Below are positions 16,701 to 24,921 of a DNA stretch of 31,325 nt, piece by piece. Origin of the DNA: an uncultured Opitutia bacterium (lineage in GTDB: Bacteria; Verrucomicrobiota; Verrucomicrobiia; Opitutales; Opitutaceae); contig CALFZM010000084.1 of assembly GCA_937952235.1 (NCBI GenBank), forward strand, positions 1 through 31,325. Reading direction: 5' to 3'. Under the pieces are notes generated by a model that worked only from the letters and a program-made list of their open reading frames with translations, was not told where the DNA came from and ran no database searches. Numbering within the stretch: position 1 is the first letter of the stretch; each line of letters opens with the position of its first letter. The position numbers were made by a program, and so were the translations under genes.

Positions 16701-16865
16701 TACGCGTTTTCGCCGCGCTTCCGCCTCTTCGCCAACGCGCGCAACATCACGAACGAGCCGCAGGTGCTCGAACGTTACAGCCTCACCTCCGCCCGCCATG
16801 CCAGCTCCTACCGTCACGAAGAGTTCGGCGTGCAGATCGCCATCGGGCTCAAGGGAACATTCTGA
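13725..16865 (+). CDS. TonB-dependent receptor with carboxypeptidase-regulatory-like domain
   Basis: 1046 residues, outer membrane. A signal peptide (MKPLPRISRIVLLALSALSL) precedes a carboxypeptidase-regulatory-like domain at about 35-115 (ISGRVLNAATGRYLNNAQVT, LRTQTNEFGEFRINGVPPG). The plug follows with NVGEFLKYLPGITVDYVAAD and RTVSVRGFSDRFTSVSVDGM, then a long barrel ending in Phe (IAIGLKGTF). The style is that of the TonB receptors of Xanthomonas/Caulobacter type (TIGR01782-like), which take up glycans or other large substrates. The substrate cannot be read from sequence. ATG at 13725 is chosen for the signal peptide. The HMA-fold gene follows after 7 bases, so the two are very likely co-transcribed. 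Confidence 0.94.
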   Translation: MKPLPRISRIVLLALSALSLSWLAIAPAQVPSAAGSGAISGRVLNAATGRYLNNAQVTVEGTNLRTQTNEFGEFRINGVPPGPQQVRTYYTGLDPLTQTVTVQAGQTATVAVELTSGGLGSTVQLDTFTVAAARELEGPSLAINEQRFAPNVKVVMAADAFGDVTEGNVGEFLKYLPGITVDYVAADVRTVSVRGFSDRFTSVSVDGMRTTSSASGSNARVFEFEQVSMNNASRVEVTKVPTPDTPADSLGGSVNLISKNAFERRGAAFNYRAYVSVNSEETNPFEQTPGPGREETYKVLPGFDFDWTLPINDRFGLVITGLSSNQYNEQHRWQTLWNYNQAGATPDNPYLQQWQIQDGPKNTFRDSVSLKADWKPGPNSVISVSVQDNYYKAFFANRNLNFNVGTNPAPTPASGSRLMWGPTFVDSATGRATVTQGSSWRHKMGDTKAVNLRFSHNGEIWNASAGLHGAKSKTWYRELARGHFSNVGTRLRDVARVRADNINFPHHEWAVYDAAGDMLDPYRLANYNLNTAQNSPVDGKAVMKGGYADLEREMDLMGQPVRVKVGASMREEMRDNRRYNERWTYVGPDGVANTADDSALPFLNASYLGVDPGYGEPAIQWVNPYLLAEHFGSNPEYFRLGTGNNATGVEAETFRILESEKISEVVSAAYVRLDGKLFDNRLQWVTGVRFEDTRDTGEGPLINPDVVFERNPDGSYVDADPAAPGVQRRRRPVAGAAGSLDELRLTHRERAFQAERDYHGYYPSLHLNYNLSDDFVIRFAYAKTLGRPDYADIIPSIDIDIDENPDLPGTITVSNTGLKPWTAQNFDVSLEYYFNRGGVASVGGFLKELDDFWGLSTGPVTQELKDQFGLDDSFDNWTVNTRVNVGQARISGAEFNVVQQLRFLPGLARHFSVSTNGTLLHLEGSNAADFRRFISKTGNFSVSWSRSPFTARLTWNYRGKQKNAPQTGNQYGANNGFWEYYDSRFNLDANAEYAFSPRFRLFANARNITNEPQVLERYSLTSARHASSYRHEEFGVQIAIGLKGTF

Positions 16866-16872
16866 ACGACTT

Positions 16873-17082
16873 ATGCCCATGCAGACCACCATCAAGATCG
16901 CCAAGCTCGCCGACGCCACCGACACCGCGCACATCGAAAAGGCCCTCGAGGCCGTCCCCGGCGTGCAATCGGTGAGAGTCGAGGCCGCCGAGAACCGCGC
17001 GATCGTCGAACACGAAGGCGCGGACGAGGCGCAGCTCACGTCCGCCATCAAGCAAACCGGCTACATCGCCACGGTGGACTAG
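16873..17082 (+). CDS. HMA-fold (heavy-metal-associated-like) protein without CxxC
   Basis: 69 residues, no signal peptide. The ferredoxin-like order beta-alpha-beta-beta-alpha-beta is visible: TTIKIAKL, DTAHIEKALEAVPGVQSVRV, AAENRAIVEH, DEAQLTSAIKQTGYIATV. This is the HMA layout (VEKALEAVPGV, IKQTGY), but the metal loop that should read GMxCxxC is KLADATDTAH, with no cysteine at all in the protein. It therefore should not bind copper or zinc in the usual way. It starts 7 bases after the receptor stop and lies 22 bases before the coiled-coil gene. A second ATG at 16879 is possible. Role unknown. Confidence 0.82.
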   Translation: MPMQTTIKIAKLADATDTAHIEKALEAVPGVQSVRVEAAENRAIVEHEGADEAQLTSAIKQTGYIATVD

Positions 17083-17104
17083 CCGCGCGCCCCCGTTCCC
17101 TTCC

Positions 17105-17710
17105 ATGAAAACCACCCCCCGAAATCCACGCCGGGCCGCCGCGGCGGCCATGGCTTTGCTCGTCCTGGTCGCCGTCGCCGGCATCGTCGCTGCCGTGTAC
17201 TTCTGGAATCGCGTGCAGGCGTCCACCGCGACCTACGGAGAAACGCAGGCCCAGCTCGAGGCCGCCCGCCGGGAAGCCGCGGACTTCCAGGCCCGGCTGA
17301 AAACGGCCGAGTCCGCCGCGTCGGATCTGCAATCCCAGCTCGGCTCGACGAAGACCGCCTCCGAGCGGCTGCAGCAGGAGCTCGCCCACGGCCGCGAGGC
17401 GACGGGCAAACTTGAACTGCAGTCGCGCCAGTTGACCGAGGCGGGGCGGACGGAAGCGGCGAAGCTGAGGGCGCAGCTGGAGCAGGCGATCGGCGCCTCT
17501 TCGCGCGCCGGCGAGCAGTTGAAAGGCGAGGTGATGAAGGCTCAGTCCGCGTCCCAGCGCCTGAACCGGGACCTCAACGAGGCCCAGGAGCGCTCGTCGG
17601 AATTGCAACGCCAGCTGGAAGACGCGCACAAGGAGAACCGGGACCTGCGCCGCCGCATCGAAGAGGCGCAGCTCCGCATCTACGAGCTGCAGGCGGGCAC
17701 CGCGCGCTGA
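17105..17710 (+). CDS. Membrane-anchored coiled-coil protein
   Basis: 201 residues. A basic N-terminus (MKTTPRNPRRAAA) precedes one membrane segment at about 14-35 (MALLVLVAVAGIVAAVYFW). Residues 40-198 form an almost unbroken coiled coil rich in Ala, Glu, Gln, Arg and Leu (for example QLEDAHKENRDLRRRIEEAQ). No other domain is seen and no cysteine is present. The topology suggests an inner-membrane anchor with the coil in the periplasm. I do not recognise a named family; coiled coils of this composition can match many proteins by chance. It is the third gene of the receptor/HMA unit and is followed by a strong hairpin. Confidence 0.82.
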   Translation: MKTTPRNPRRAAAAAMALLVLVAVAGIVAAVYFWNRVQASTATYGETQAQLEAARREAADFQARLKTAESAASDLQSQLGSTKTASERLQQELAHGREATGKLELQSRQLTEAGRTEAAKLRAQLEQAIGASSRAGEQLKGEVMKAQSASQRLNRDLNEAQERSSELQRQLEDAHKENRDLRRRIEEAQLRIYELQAGTAR

Positions 17711-17721
17711 AGGGACCCCGA

Positions 17722-17751
17722 CGGACAGCCCCGGTGGTCCGGGGCTGTCCG
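17722..17751 (+). terminator. Strong hairpin after coiled-coil gene
   Basis: CGGACAGCCCCGG at 17722-17734, loop TGGT, CCGGGGCTGTCCG at 17739-17751: a perfect 13-base-pair stem 11 bases after the stop. No T tract follows, so it may end transcription poorly or instead protect the mRNA 3' end. Confidence 0.6.
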
Positions 17752-17978
17752 CGTGGGCGCGGAAGAGTCGAGCGGACCCGCGCGAAGGACCGCGCGGGTG
17801 TCGCGGAAACGTAACCTGCGGGTGCCGCAGCCTGCGTTGCCCGCGCTGCCCAGAGGGAATGCGTCCCGCCGGAGCCTGCCGCGGGACGCGGGCCGCGCAC
17901 GCCATTCAACGAGTTGAACGCGGGCACGGTTGAGGCGCGCCGGAGCGTGGGTGACCCTCCGGGCAACCCTTCCCTGCC

Positions 17979-20876
17979 ATGACCTTCGCCCGTATTCTCC
18001 CGCGACTTGCTCCGCTGGCGCTGCTCGCGCTGCTCCCCTCCGCCCGTGCCGCCGCCCCGACGGCGGCCCCGGCCGCGCCGGCCGACGCGACCGTGACGCT
18101 CTCCCCGTTTGAGGTCCGCCCCGAGGACGACACCGGCTATCAGGCGATGAACACGACCTCGGGCAGCCGGCTCGCGACCAGCCTCAAGGACACGGCCGCC
18201 TCGATCTCGCCCTTCACGCCCGAGTTCCTCTCCGACATCGCGGCGACGAACGTCAACGAGATGCTCGCCTACGCCGCCAACGCGGAACTCAACGCCGGAG
18301 ACGCCGAAGGAGCGGGCTTCAACAATCCCCGCGATTTCAGTTCCGCGGGCGGAGAGCCGTTCCGGATTCGCGGCATCCCCGGCGCCGTGTCGACGGACTA
18401 CGTGGAGAACGCCGCGCCGCAGGACCTGTACAACATCGAGCGCGCCGAGGTGGCGAGCGGGCCCAACTCGATCCTCTTCGGCTCCGGCGATGCCGGCGGC
18501 CTCGTCTCCCTCACCTCGAAGAAGGCGCAGGTGAACCGCAACCGCTACTCCCTCGCGGCCGTGTTCGGTTCCTGGGACTACGAGCGCTATACCGCCGATC
18601 TCAACCAGGTGATCGTGCCGCGGAAGCTCGCCGTGCGGTTCAACGGCGTATACGGCAACGCGAAGAGCTGGCGCCGCTACGAGTTCAGCGACACGCGGCG
18701 CGGGACTGCGTCGATCACCTACCGGCCGCTGCCGAAGACCTCGATCTCGCTCAATTACGAGGACGGCCTCGTCGAGAACAGCGTCGGGCTCAAATGGAAC
18801 ACCACCGACCAGGTCACGCGCTGGATCGCGGCGGGTCGCAACGTATCGGACGCGACCGCCGCCAACCAGGCCCTCGGCATCTCCAGCTTCGGCGCCAACC
18901 AGCGGTTCACCTATTTCACCCAGGACGGCTTCGTCTCGAACCTGCGAAACGAGCTCCGCACCAACATCGCGCCCGGGACGGCCGACACCCTGCTGCCACC
19001 GTCGATCTTCCCCTACGACGTGAACTGGGCCGGACCCTCGACGCGGCTCTGGCGCGACTTCAGCAACTACCAGGTCTCGCTCGAACAGCAGCTTTTCGAC
19101 GGCCTGGTGATCCAGGGCATCTACCTGCGCAACAAGACCAACGCGGTCGCCCGCTCGTTCGTGTACAACGGCAACGCGATGGACTTCCTCGGCGACCCGA
19201 ACCTGACCATCCCTGCGCCGGGCGGGTCGGGCACGCTGGCCAACCCGCGGGCGGGCCAGCTCTACCTCGAGACCAACCAGCTTGACGACCGGACGCTGAC
19301 GGAGAACGAGATCAAGCGCCTCACCCTCGCGTACGAGTTGAAACTCGGGAAGTGGTTCGGCCACCACCGGCTCGCGGCACTCTACGAGAATTCCGTGCAG
19401 GACAAGTTCACCCGGGCCCGGCGCGAGATCCTCGTCGATTCCTCCAACCGTCCGGTCAGCAACGTCGGCGATCCGGCCAACGCCCAGAACCTGCTCTACC
19501 GGCGCACCTACGTGCGCGAAGGCGACATCTCCACCTACGCGCTCCTGGGCCTGTACACGCCGCTCGCGCCGTTCAGCTACAACGGCCAGACGCTCTCGCC
19601 GCGGCTGATCAACACCGGCGAACTCACGTCGGTGAAGGACACCACGAGCTACATGATCGCCGCGCAGAGCGCGTGGCTCGACCGCCGGCTCACGACGACG
19701 CTCGGGTTTCGCCGCGACGACATCGTGTACCTCGACAACACGACGGCACGGATCACCAATCCGTCCGATCCGCGCATCGTGTCCGGCCAGTACGTGCTCA
19801 ACGAGCTCGCGGCCGTCCCCGGCTTCACCCGCAACGTCATCCATCCGCAGACCTTCACCGCCGGCGGCGTGCTGCACCTGCACAAGCGCTTCTCGATTTT
19901 CTACAACCAGTCGACCAACCGCGGCGCCCCGCGCTTCAACCGCAGCATCCTGCCGCGCGGCAGCATTCCAGGGACGCCGGAAGGCAAGGGCCGGGACGCG
20001 GGCTTCATGTTCGACCTGCTCGGCGACGACCGTTTCTTCGCGCGCGTCACCTACTTCGAGACCTCGCAGGTCGGCGACGCCGCCGTTTCGCCCAGCGGCG
20101 CGGTGCTCAATGCGCAGGCGCTGGGGCGCTCGCAGACGCTGGCGATCCTCGCTGCGCTGCGCGACGCCGGCCGGCTCACGCAGGCGCAGGTGGACGAACA
20201 GTCGTTCAACTGGAACGCGGCGACGATCGACACGGCGAGCAAGGGCGTGGAGCTGGAGCTCGTGGCCAATCCCACGCGCAACTGGACGATCCGCGCAAAC
20301 TATTCGAAATCGGAACGCGACCGCGAAAAATTCTTCGCGGAAGGCTACGCGTACTTCGCACAGAAGTTTCCCGAATGGCGGTCCCTGGCCGCGGGCAACG
20401 CGGCCCTGCTCGCCACGGTCGAGGCCAACATCCTCGCGATCCAGACCAACGAACTCGACGGCCGGGCGGTCGCGCAGGAGCAGGGCTTCGGCTCGATCCC
20501 GCACAAGGCGACGCTGACGACCCGTTACAAATTCGACCGGGGCCTCGCCGGGGGACGGCTGAAGGGCGCGTTCGTCGGGGGCGCGGTGCGGTATCAATCG
20601 GGCGCGTACAGCCAGACGGACACGCGCGCGCCCGCGGCCGGGGGCACCGGCAGGGAGTACTACACGGAGAGCACGCTCTTCACCGACGCGTTCGTGGGGC
20701 TGCCCGTGCGGCTGCCCTGGAATCGGACGACCGCGCGCGTGCAACTGAACGGGCGCAACATCTTCAACTCCGACCTCGTCAGCCTGGCGCGCTACAACGC
20801 TGACTTCAGCGGCGCCCGGCGCATCTATCTGCGCGAACCGCGTTCGTGGCGGCTCACGCTGTCGGTGGATTACTGA
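17979..20876 (+). CDS. TonB-dependent receptor
   Basis: 965 residues, outer membrane. Signal peptide MTFARILPRLAPLALLALLP then ARAAA. The mature N-terminus reads VTLSPFEVRPEDDTGYQAMN, a block common to receptors of Opitutaceae. The plug includes VNEMLAYAANAELNAGD, PFRIRGIPGAVSTDYVENAA and IERAEVASGPNSILFGSGDA, with the usual R-x-E-V-x-x-G-P-x-x-x-L-F-G motif. A long barrel ends in RSWRLTLSVDY with the terminal aromatic. The plug lacks the regulatory-like domain of the first receptor, so the two are different subfamilies. It lies 268 bases after the coiled-coil gene with its own leader, and the MFS and LacI genes follow. Substrate unknown; FhuE/ferric-type plug wording alone does not decide. 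Confidence 0.94.
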   Translation: MTFARILPRLAPLALLALLPSARAAAPTAAPAAPADATVTLSPFEVRPEDDTGYQAMNTTSGSRLATSLKDTAASISPFTPEFLSDIAATNVNEMLAYAANAELNAGDAEGAGFNNPRDFSSAGGEPFRIRGIPGAVSTDYVENAAPQDLYNIERAEVASGPNSILFGSGDAGGLVSLTSKKAQVNRNRYSLAAVFGSWDYERYTADLNQVIVPRKLAVRFNGVYGNAKSWRRYEFSDTRRGTASITYRPLPKTSISLNYEDGLVENSVGLKWNTTDQVTRWIAAGRNVSDATAANQALGISSFGANQRFTYFTQDGFVSNLRNELRTNIAPGTADTLLPPSIFPYDVNWAGPSTRLWRDFSNYQVSLEQQLFDGLVIQGIYLRNKTNAVARSFVYNGNAMDFLGDPNLTIPAPGGSGTLANPRAGQLYLETNQLDDRTLTENEIKRLTLAYELKLGKWFGHHRLAALYENSVQDKFTRARREILVDSSNRPVSNVGDPANAQNLLYRRTYVREGDISTYALLGLYTPLAPFSYNGQTLSPRLINTGELTSVKDTTSYMIAAQSAWLDRRLTTTLGFRRDDIVYLDNTTARITNPSDPRIVSGQYVLNELAAVPGFTRNVIHPQTFTAGGVLHLHKRFSIFYNQSTNRGAPRFNRSILPRGSIPGTPEGKGRDAGFMFDLLGDDRFFARVTYFETSQVGDAAVSPSGAVLNAQALGRSQTLAILAALRDAGRLTQAQVDEQSFNWNAATIDTASKGVELELVANPTRNWTIRANYSKSERDREKFFAEGYAYFAQKFPEWRSLAAGNAALLATVEANILAIQTNELDGRAVAQEQGFGSIPHKATLTTRYKFDRGLAGGRLKGAFVGGAVRYQSGAYSQTDTRAPAAGGTGREYYTESTLFTDAFVGLPVRLPWNRTTARVQLNGRNIFNSDLVSLARYNADFSGARRIYLREPRSWRLTLSVDY

Positions 20877-20889
20877 GCCCGCGCCGGCG

Positions 20890-20906
20890 GCCCGACGGGC
20901 TTTTTT
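20890..20906 (+). terminator. Rho-independent terminator of second TonB receptor
   Basis: GCCC-GAC-GGGC is followed directly by TTTTTT, 14 bases after the stop codon; an outer pairing AGCCCG (20876) with CGGGCT is an alternative stem. Confidence 0.7.
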
Positions 20907-21071
20907 GGCTCGCCGCTGCGCTGCCGCCGCCTAGGCGTCGGGCGCCGTGATGCGCCGTCTCCGCTGTCCGTCCCGCCGGCGACGGGTCTTCCCCGCCGGG
21001 CCCCGCTCCGCCTGCACGCGGCGGGGAGGCGGGGCGCAGGCAGGGGTGGACCCGCGCGCGGACTCGCGCCC

Positions 21072-22385
21072 ATGCCGATGACCGCAGCGGCAGTCGCGCG
21101 TAGTTCCGGGGCGCGGCCCATGCTGCTCATGGGCACCATGATGGCGGCGGCTTCCACCGTCGACCTGCTCACGACCACCCTCCTGCCGATCACGGCGCGG
21201 CACTTTACCGACAACCTCATCCTCATCGGGCTGCTGGTGGCGATGAACCGCATCTGCGGCTTCCTCATCCAGCCCTACGCCGCCTGGCGCAGCGAACGCG
21301 GCGGGGCCGCCGCGGGGCCCCGCCGCCGGTATCTGCTGCGGGCCTGGCCGGTGGTGTTCGGGAGCGTCGCCCTACTCGGGCTGCTGCCGTTCCTGATCCC
21401 GGAGCACCGTCACGCCACGGCCCTCGCCGTCCTCGCCCTCTTCGCGGTGAACCTGGTCCTGCAGGCCTCCGTTGACCTCTGTTATGGCACGGGCGATCCG
21501 CTTTACGGCGACACCTTCGATCGCGGAGACCTCGGCCGGGCCAACGGGATTCGCATGGTCCTGACCGCCGCGGCGGGAGTGCTCATGACGCAACTCTTCA
21601 TCCCGCTGGGCGACCGGCACGAATTCTGGCCCTTCGCGGGCACGCTGCTCCTGGTGGCGCTGGCCGCGCTCGCCGCGAAGTCGCTCCCGCGCTTGGGCCA
21701 TCCGCGGCCGGTCGCCGCCGGCGAGCGCTACCGGCCCTTCGCGCCGCTCGGCCTGCTGCGCGACGGCGCGCTCCGGCGCAAAGCGGTGTGCGCCTCCGCG
21801 GTCCTCGGCGTGCTGGCCCTCACCGAAATGATGCACGCGCTGTTCGTCACCGAAACGCTCGGCTTCTCCCTCGCGGTGCTGGGTACCACGACCACCGTGG
21901 CCTCGGCCGTCTCCCTGCTCATGCCGTATCCGGTCGGCTGGATGGTCGACCGGTGGGGACCTCGTCGGGTCTTGATCGCCGGCTTCGCCCTCGTCGCCGC
22001 GGTCGAGGCCGCCTTTGTCCTCTGGGTGGACGACCTGGTTTCACTCACGCTCACCGTCATGCTCTTCAAGGCCGGCTGGGTGGTCGTGCACCTTCCGGTG
22101 CTGCCCCTGATCTTCGAAGCGGTGCCGGCAGATCGGCGCGGCGCCACCTTTGCCGCGGTGCAGATGACGCGCGCCGCGGCGACCAGCGTGCTGGTCCTGC
22201 TCGCCGGCGGTCTCGCGCACGTCGCTGCGTCCTATCGCACCTGTTACGTGCTTGCCGGGGCAGTGGCGGTCGTCGGCCTTGGATTTGCGCTCCGGCTGCG
22301 ACCGCATCCGGGACGGCATGCGGTGGCGCCGCTGGCCGGCTCCGCCAGGCTGCCCGCTCCGCACGCACCGGGTCCGCTCCGCTGA
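21072..22385 (+). CDS. MFS transporter, GPH-like sugar symporter style
   Basis: 437 residues with about 12 membrane segments. The first loop (FLIQPYAAWRSER, then RRRYLLRAWP) resembles the GxxSDR...GRRRPFLL loop of glycoside-pentoside-hexuronide and related symporters. The middle loop (LPRLGHPRPVAAGERYRPFA) separates the two six-helix halves, and the second half repeats the signature in GWMVDRWGPRRVL. A sugar is the most likely substrate because a LacI-type regulator follows on the same strand after 43 bases, but no residue fixes the substrate. ATG at 21072 has a second ATG two codons on. No Shine-Dalgarno sequence is clear. The C-terminal 25 residues are Pro/Ala-rich and probably cytoplasmic. 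Confidence 0.9.
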   Translation: MPMTAAAVARSSGARPMLLMGTMMAAASTVDLLTTTLLPITARHFTDNLILIGLLVAMNRICGFLIQPYAAWRSERGGAAAGPRRRYLLRAWPVVFGSVALLGLLPFLIPEHRHATALAVLALFAVNLVLQASVDLCYGTGDPLYGDTFDRGDLGRANGIRMVLTAAAGVLMTQLFIPLGDRHEFWPFAGTLLLVALAALAAKSLPRLGHPRPVAAGERYRPFAPLGLLRDGALRRKAVCASAVLGVLALTEMMHALFVTETLGFSLAVLGTTTTVASAVSLLMPYPVGWMVDRWGPRRVLIAGFALVAAVEAAFVLWVDDLVSLTLTVMLFKAGWVVVHLPVLPLIFEAVPADRRGATFAAVQMTRAAATSVLVLLAGGLAHVAASYRTCYVLAGAVAVVGLGFALRLRPHPGRHAVAPLAGSARLPAPHAPGPLR

Positions 22386-22428
22386 ATTGCGCTGGCGTCG
22401 CGCGGGCGGCCCGGCACCGTGCGGCAGG

Positions 22429-23520
22429 TTGAACCAGATCGGACAGGTCACCGTGACGCAGCAGATGGTGGCGGACGCCGCCGGCGTGCACCTGTCGACC
22501 GTGTCCCTGGGCCTGCGCAACGACCCGCGCCTGCCGGAGGCGACGCGCCGCAAGGTGCAGGCCACGGCCCAGCGCCTCGGGTACACGCCCAACCCGCTCG
22601 TGTCCCTGCTGATGTCGCGCGTGCGGCGCAGCAATGCCGGTTATCGCGGCACGATCGCGTACCTGCACACCGTGCCCAGGGAGACGGCCCGCCGCCTCAG
22701 CCAGGTGCATCAGAACTTCATCGCCGGCGCGCGGCGTCGCGCCGCCCGCCTGGGTTACAATCTCGACGAACTGTTCCTCGCTGCGGGCCCGGCGGGCGCG
22801 CGGCCCGTGGCGCGCACCCTGGCCGCCCGCAACATCGCCGGCGTGGTGGTGGAGCACGTGCCGGGCGCCTCCTGCCCGGACCGCCGCCTGCCGCTCGACC
22901 TCGCTGCGTTTCCGTCCGCGTCCCTCGGCGTGCCGCTGGCGCATCCGACGCTCCACTACGTGGCCAACGACCAGTACATGCGCGCGGTGGTCGCCGCTCG
23001 CGAACTGCTGGCCCTCGGCTACCGGCGGCCGGGCCTCGCGATCATGGACGCCTTCGACAGCCGCATGGCGCACCGCTGTTCGGCGGGATTCTGGGCGGTG
23101 CAGGAGTATGTCGCCGGCCTCGAGCGCATCCCCATCTGCCGCATCGACGCGGGGGACACGCGCGCCCTCGGCGCGTGGGTGCGCCGCCATCGGCCGGATG
23201 TCGTGCTCGGCACCAACGCGCGCCTGCTCGACCAGCTGGCCGCCGGCGGCTGGCGGGCGCCGCGGGACCTCGGCTGGGTGCACCTCGACTGGCTGCCGGA
23301 GCACCGCCCCCAGGCGGGCGTGCACGGCAACAGCGAACTCACCGGCGCGGCCGCCGTCGACCTCGTGGTGTCGCAATTGCACCGCGGCGAGACCGGGCCG
23401 CCGCCCCATGCGGTGCATCACCTCGTATCCGGCGTGTGGATCCCGGGCGACACCCTGCGCCGCATGGGGCCGCCGCGGGATCTCGACGCGTCGTTCTTCG
23501 CGGAGCTGCAGCCGGGCTGA
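22429..23520 (+). CDS. LacI family transcriptional regulator
   Basis: 363 residues. The DNA-binding head is VTQQMVADAAGVHLSTVSLG, LRNDPRLPEATRRKVQATAQ, RLGYTPNPLVSLLMSRVR, with the LacI helix-turn-helix and hinge. The rest is the periplasmic-binding-protein-like domain (IAGVVVEHVP, FPSASLGVPL, NDQYMRAVVAARELLALGYR, GLAIMD). I chose TTG at 22429 (start LNQIGQVTVTQQ), since related regulators have residues before VTQQ; a GTG at 22453 with GGACAGG just before it is a real alternative. It follows the MFS gene, whose expression it probably controls. The inducer is likely a sugar, by family. Confidence 0.9.
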   Translation: MNQIGQVTVTQQMVADAAGVHLSTVSLGLRNDPRLPEATRRKVQATAQRLGYTPNPLVSLLMSRVRRSNAGYRGTIAYLHTVPRETARRLSQVHQNFIAGARRRAARLGYNLDELFLAAGPAGARPVARTLAARNIAGVVVEHVPGASCPDRRLPLDLAAFPSASLGVPLAHPTLHYVANDQYMRAVVAARELLALGYRRPGLAIMDAFDSRMAHRCSAGFWAVQEYVAGLERIPICRIDAGDTRALGAWVRRHRPDVVLGTNARLLDQLAAGGWRAPRDLGWVHLDWLPEHRPQAGVHGNSELTGAAAVDLVVSQLHRGETGPPPHAVHHLVSGVWIPGDTLRRMGPPRDLDASFFAELQPG

Positions 23521-23547
23521 GCCGCTTGAGATCGGGCGGCCGGCCCC

Positions 23548-24921
23548 TCAAGGTTCGCGGACCGCGCGAATGCTGCGTCCGGATTGGTGCAGCGTGAGCG
23601 CCGTTGCGGGCCCCGTCCCGTCCGGCAGTTCGAACACGAGATCCGCGGCGACCCGCCGGGAGAAGAACGCATCCGGCGCGGCGGCGTAGAGACGGTCGGT
23701 CGCCTGTCCGGTCGGGGAGACAAAGAGGGCGTCGTTGCGCCGTTCGATGACGAGCGCGAACGACGGGTTGATGCGGAACGTGCCCGTGCAACGGTCAAGC
23801 TGGGCGGCCGTGAGAGCGACGGTCGGCCGCGTGGCGTTGGGCACCGCGCGCTCGGGCAGGCCGGCGGCGCGGCGCATCAGCACCTCAGCCAGCTCCGAGC
23901 CCGCGGGCGTCGAACGGTTGGCGAGCACGACGCTCGCCAGCCCGAGCGGGCGGTGCACGAAGATCGCCGCGTGATAACCGCCGGTCACGCCGTTGTGCCA
24001 GCGGGTGCTGCCGTCGCCGGCCAGGAACCACCCCAAGGCCTGGCCGCCGGGCGCAAGCGTCGCGGAGAGATCCTGTTTCGCCCAGCCCAGTTCGATGGCC
24101 CGCTGGAGCGGCGTCCCTTCCGGCTGCAGCATTGCCCGCGCAAAGCGCAGCAGGTCGGCGAGCGTGGACCGAATCCCGCCGGCTCCCGCCAGCGCCTGGC
24201 ACCCCCATGACGTCCAGCGCTGGCCCGCTCCGTTGTGAGGAGGAGCGAGGCGTTCGCGCTGCTCCGGGCTCAACGTCAGCACGGTGTCCTTCAGGCCCAG
24301 GGGCTCCGTGATGCGCTCGGACAGCAGCGCCGCATAGGTCCGGTCCGCCCGCCGGGCCAGTAGCGTGCCGAGCAGGCCGACGGCCAGATTGCTGTAACTG
24401 GCGCGCGTGCCGGGCGGGAAATCCAGTTTCACCTGCCGCAACGTGGCCCACAGCGCCGCCTCCCCATAAGCCGCGTACGGGTCACGATAATCGTCCTGGG
24501 GAATTTCCGGCGGGACGCGGGGCAGTCCCGAGGTGTGCGTCGCCAGCATTCGCAGCGTGATCTTTTCGCCCGCGCCTTCGGGGAGCACCACGTCCTCCGG
24601 CAGCAGTCGCGCGACGGGCGTATCCAGTTCGACCTCATCCCGCACGACGGCCTCGGCGAGGAGCAGCGCGGTGAACACCTTGGTGACCGAGCCGATTTCA
24701 TAAAGCGTGCGCTCGTCGGGTGGCCGGTCGACGTCGCCGCTCAACGTCCCCGCGTGCGCCGTGGCGACCTCCTGCCCCTGGACGACTCCGACCGACACCG
24801 CCCGCACTGCATCGGCCGCGAGGTAGGGAGCGATCGCCCGCGAGAGGTCCTCCCGGGAGAGGGTGGCCGCGAAAACCGCGGGGGAGAGAAGGCCGAGCAT
24901 GAGGCGGAGAAAATGCTTCAT
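23548..24921 (-). CDS. Serine hydrolase, class C beta-lactamase-like
   Basis: 457 residues. Signal peptide MKHFLRLMLGLLSPAVFAAT. The catalytic motifs are present: S78-V-T-K81 (SxxK), Y175-S-N177 (YxN), and H308-N-G in place of KTG. MLATHTSGLPRVP is the usual block between them. These proteins include esterases, D-aminopeptidases and carboxypeptidases more often than true lactamases, so antibiotic resistance should not be assumed. A C-terminal domain of about 90 residues (LDRCTGTFRINPSFALVIER, VFELPDG) resembles the lipocalin-like DUF3471-type domain attached to such enzymes. ATG at 24921 begins the signal peptide. It converges with the LacI gene, 27 bases away. Confidence 0.92.
   Translation of the reverse strand: MKHFLRLMLGLLSPAVFAATLSREDLSRAIAPYLAADAVRAVSVGVVQGQEVATAHAGTLSGDVDRPPDERTLYEIGSVTKVFTALLLAEAVVRDEVELDTPVARLLPEDVVLPEGAGEKITLRMLATHTSGLPRVPPEIPQDDYRDPYAAYGEAALWATLRQVKLDFPPGTRASYSNLAVGLLGTLLARRADRTYAALLSERITEPLGLKDTVLTLSPEQRERLAPPHNGAGQRWTSWGCQALAGAGGIRSTLADLLRFARAMLQPEGTPLQRAIELGWAKQDLSATLAPGGQALGWFLAGDGSTRWHNGVTGGYHAAIFVHRPLGLASVVLANRSTPAGSELAEVLMRRAAGLPERAVPNATRPTVALTAAQLDRCTGTFRINPSFALVIERRNDALFVSPTGQATDRLYAAAPDAFFSRRVAADLVFELPDGTGPATALTLHQSGRSIRAVREP

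Noticed and set aside
17574..20744. Leftward frame of about 1050 codons opposite the second TonB receptor
   Set aside because: It is a shadow of the GC-biased receptor codons; it has no signal peptide, motif or plausible domain, and the rightward frame is an unambiguous receptor.
23548..24921. Beta-lactamase resistance gene
   Set aside because: The SxxK, YxN and HNG motifs show a class C-like serine hydrolase, but the attached C-terminal domain and family breadth point to a peptidase or esterase; resistance is not supported.
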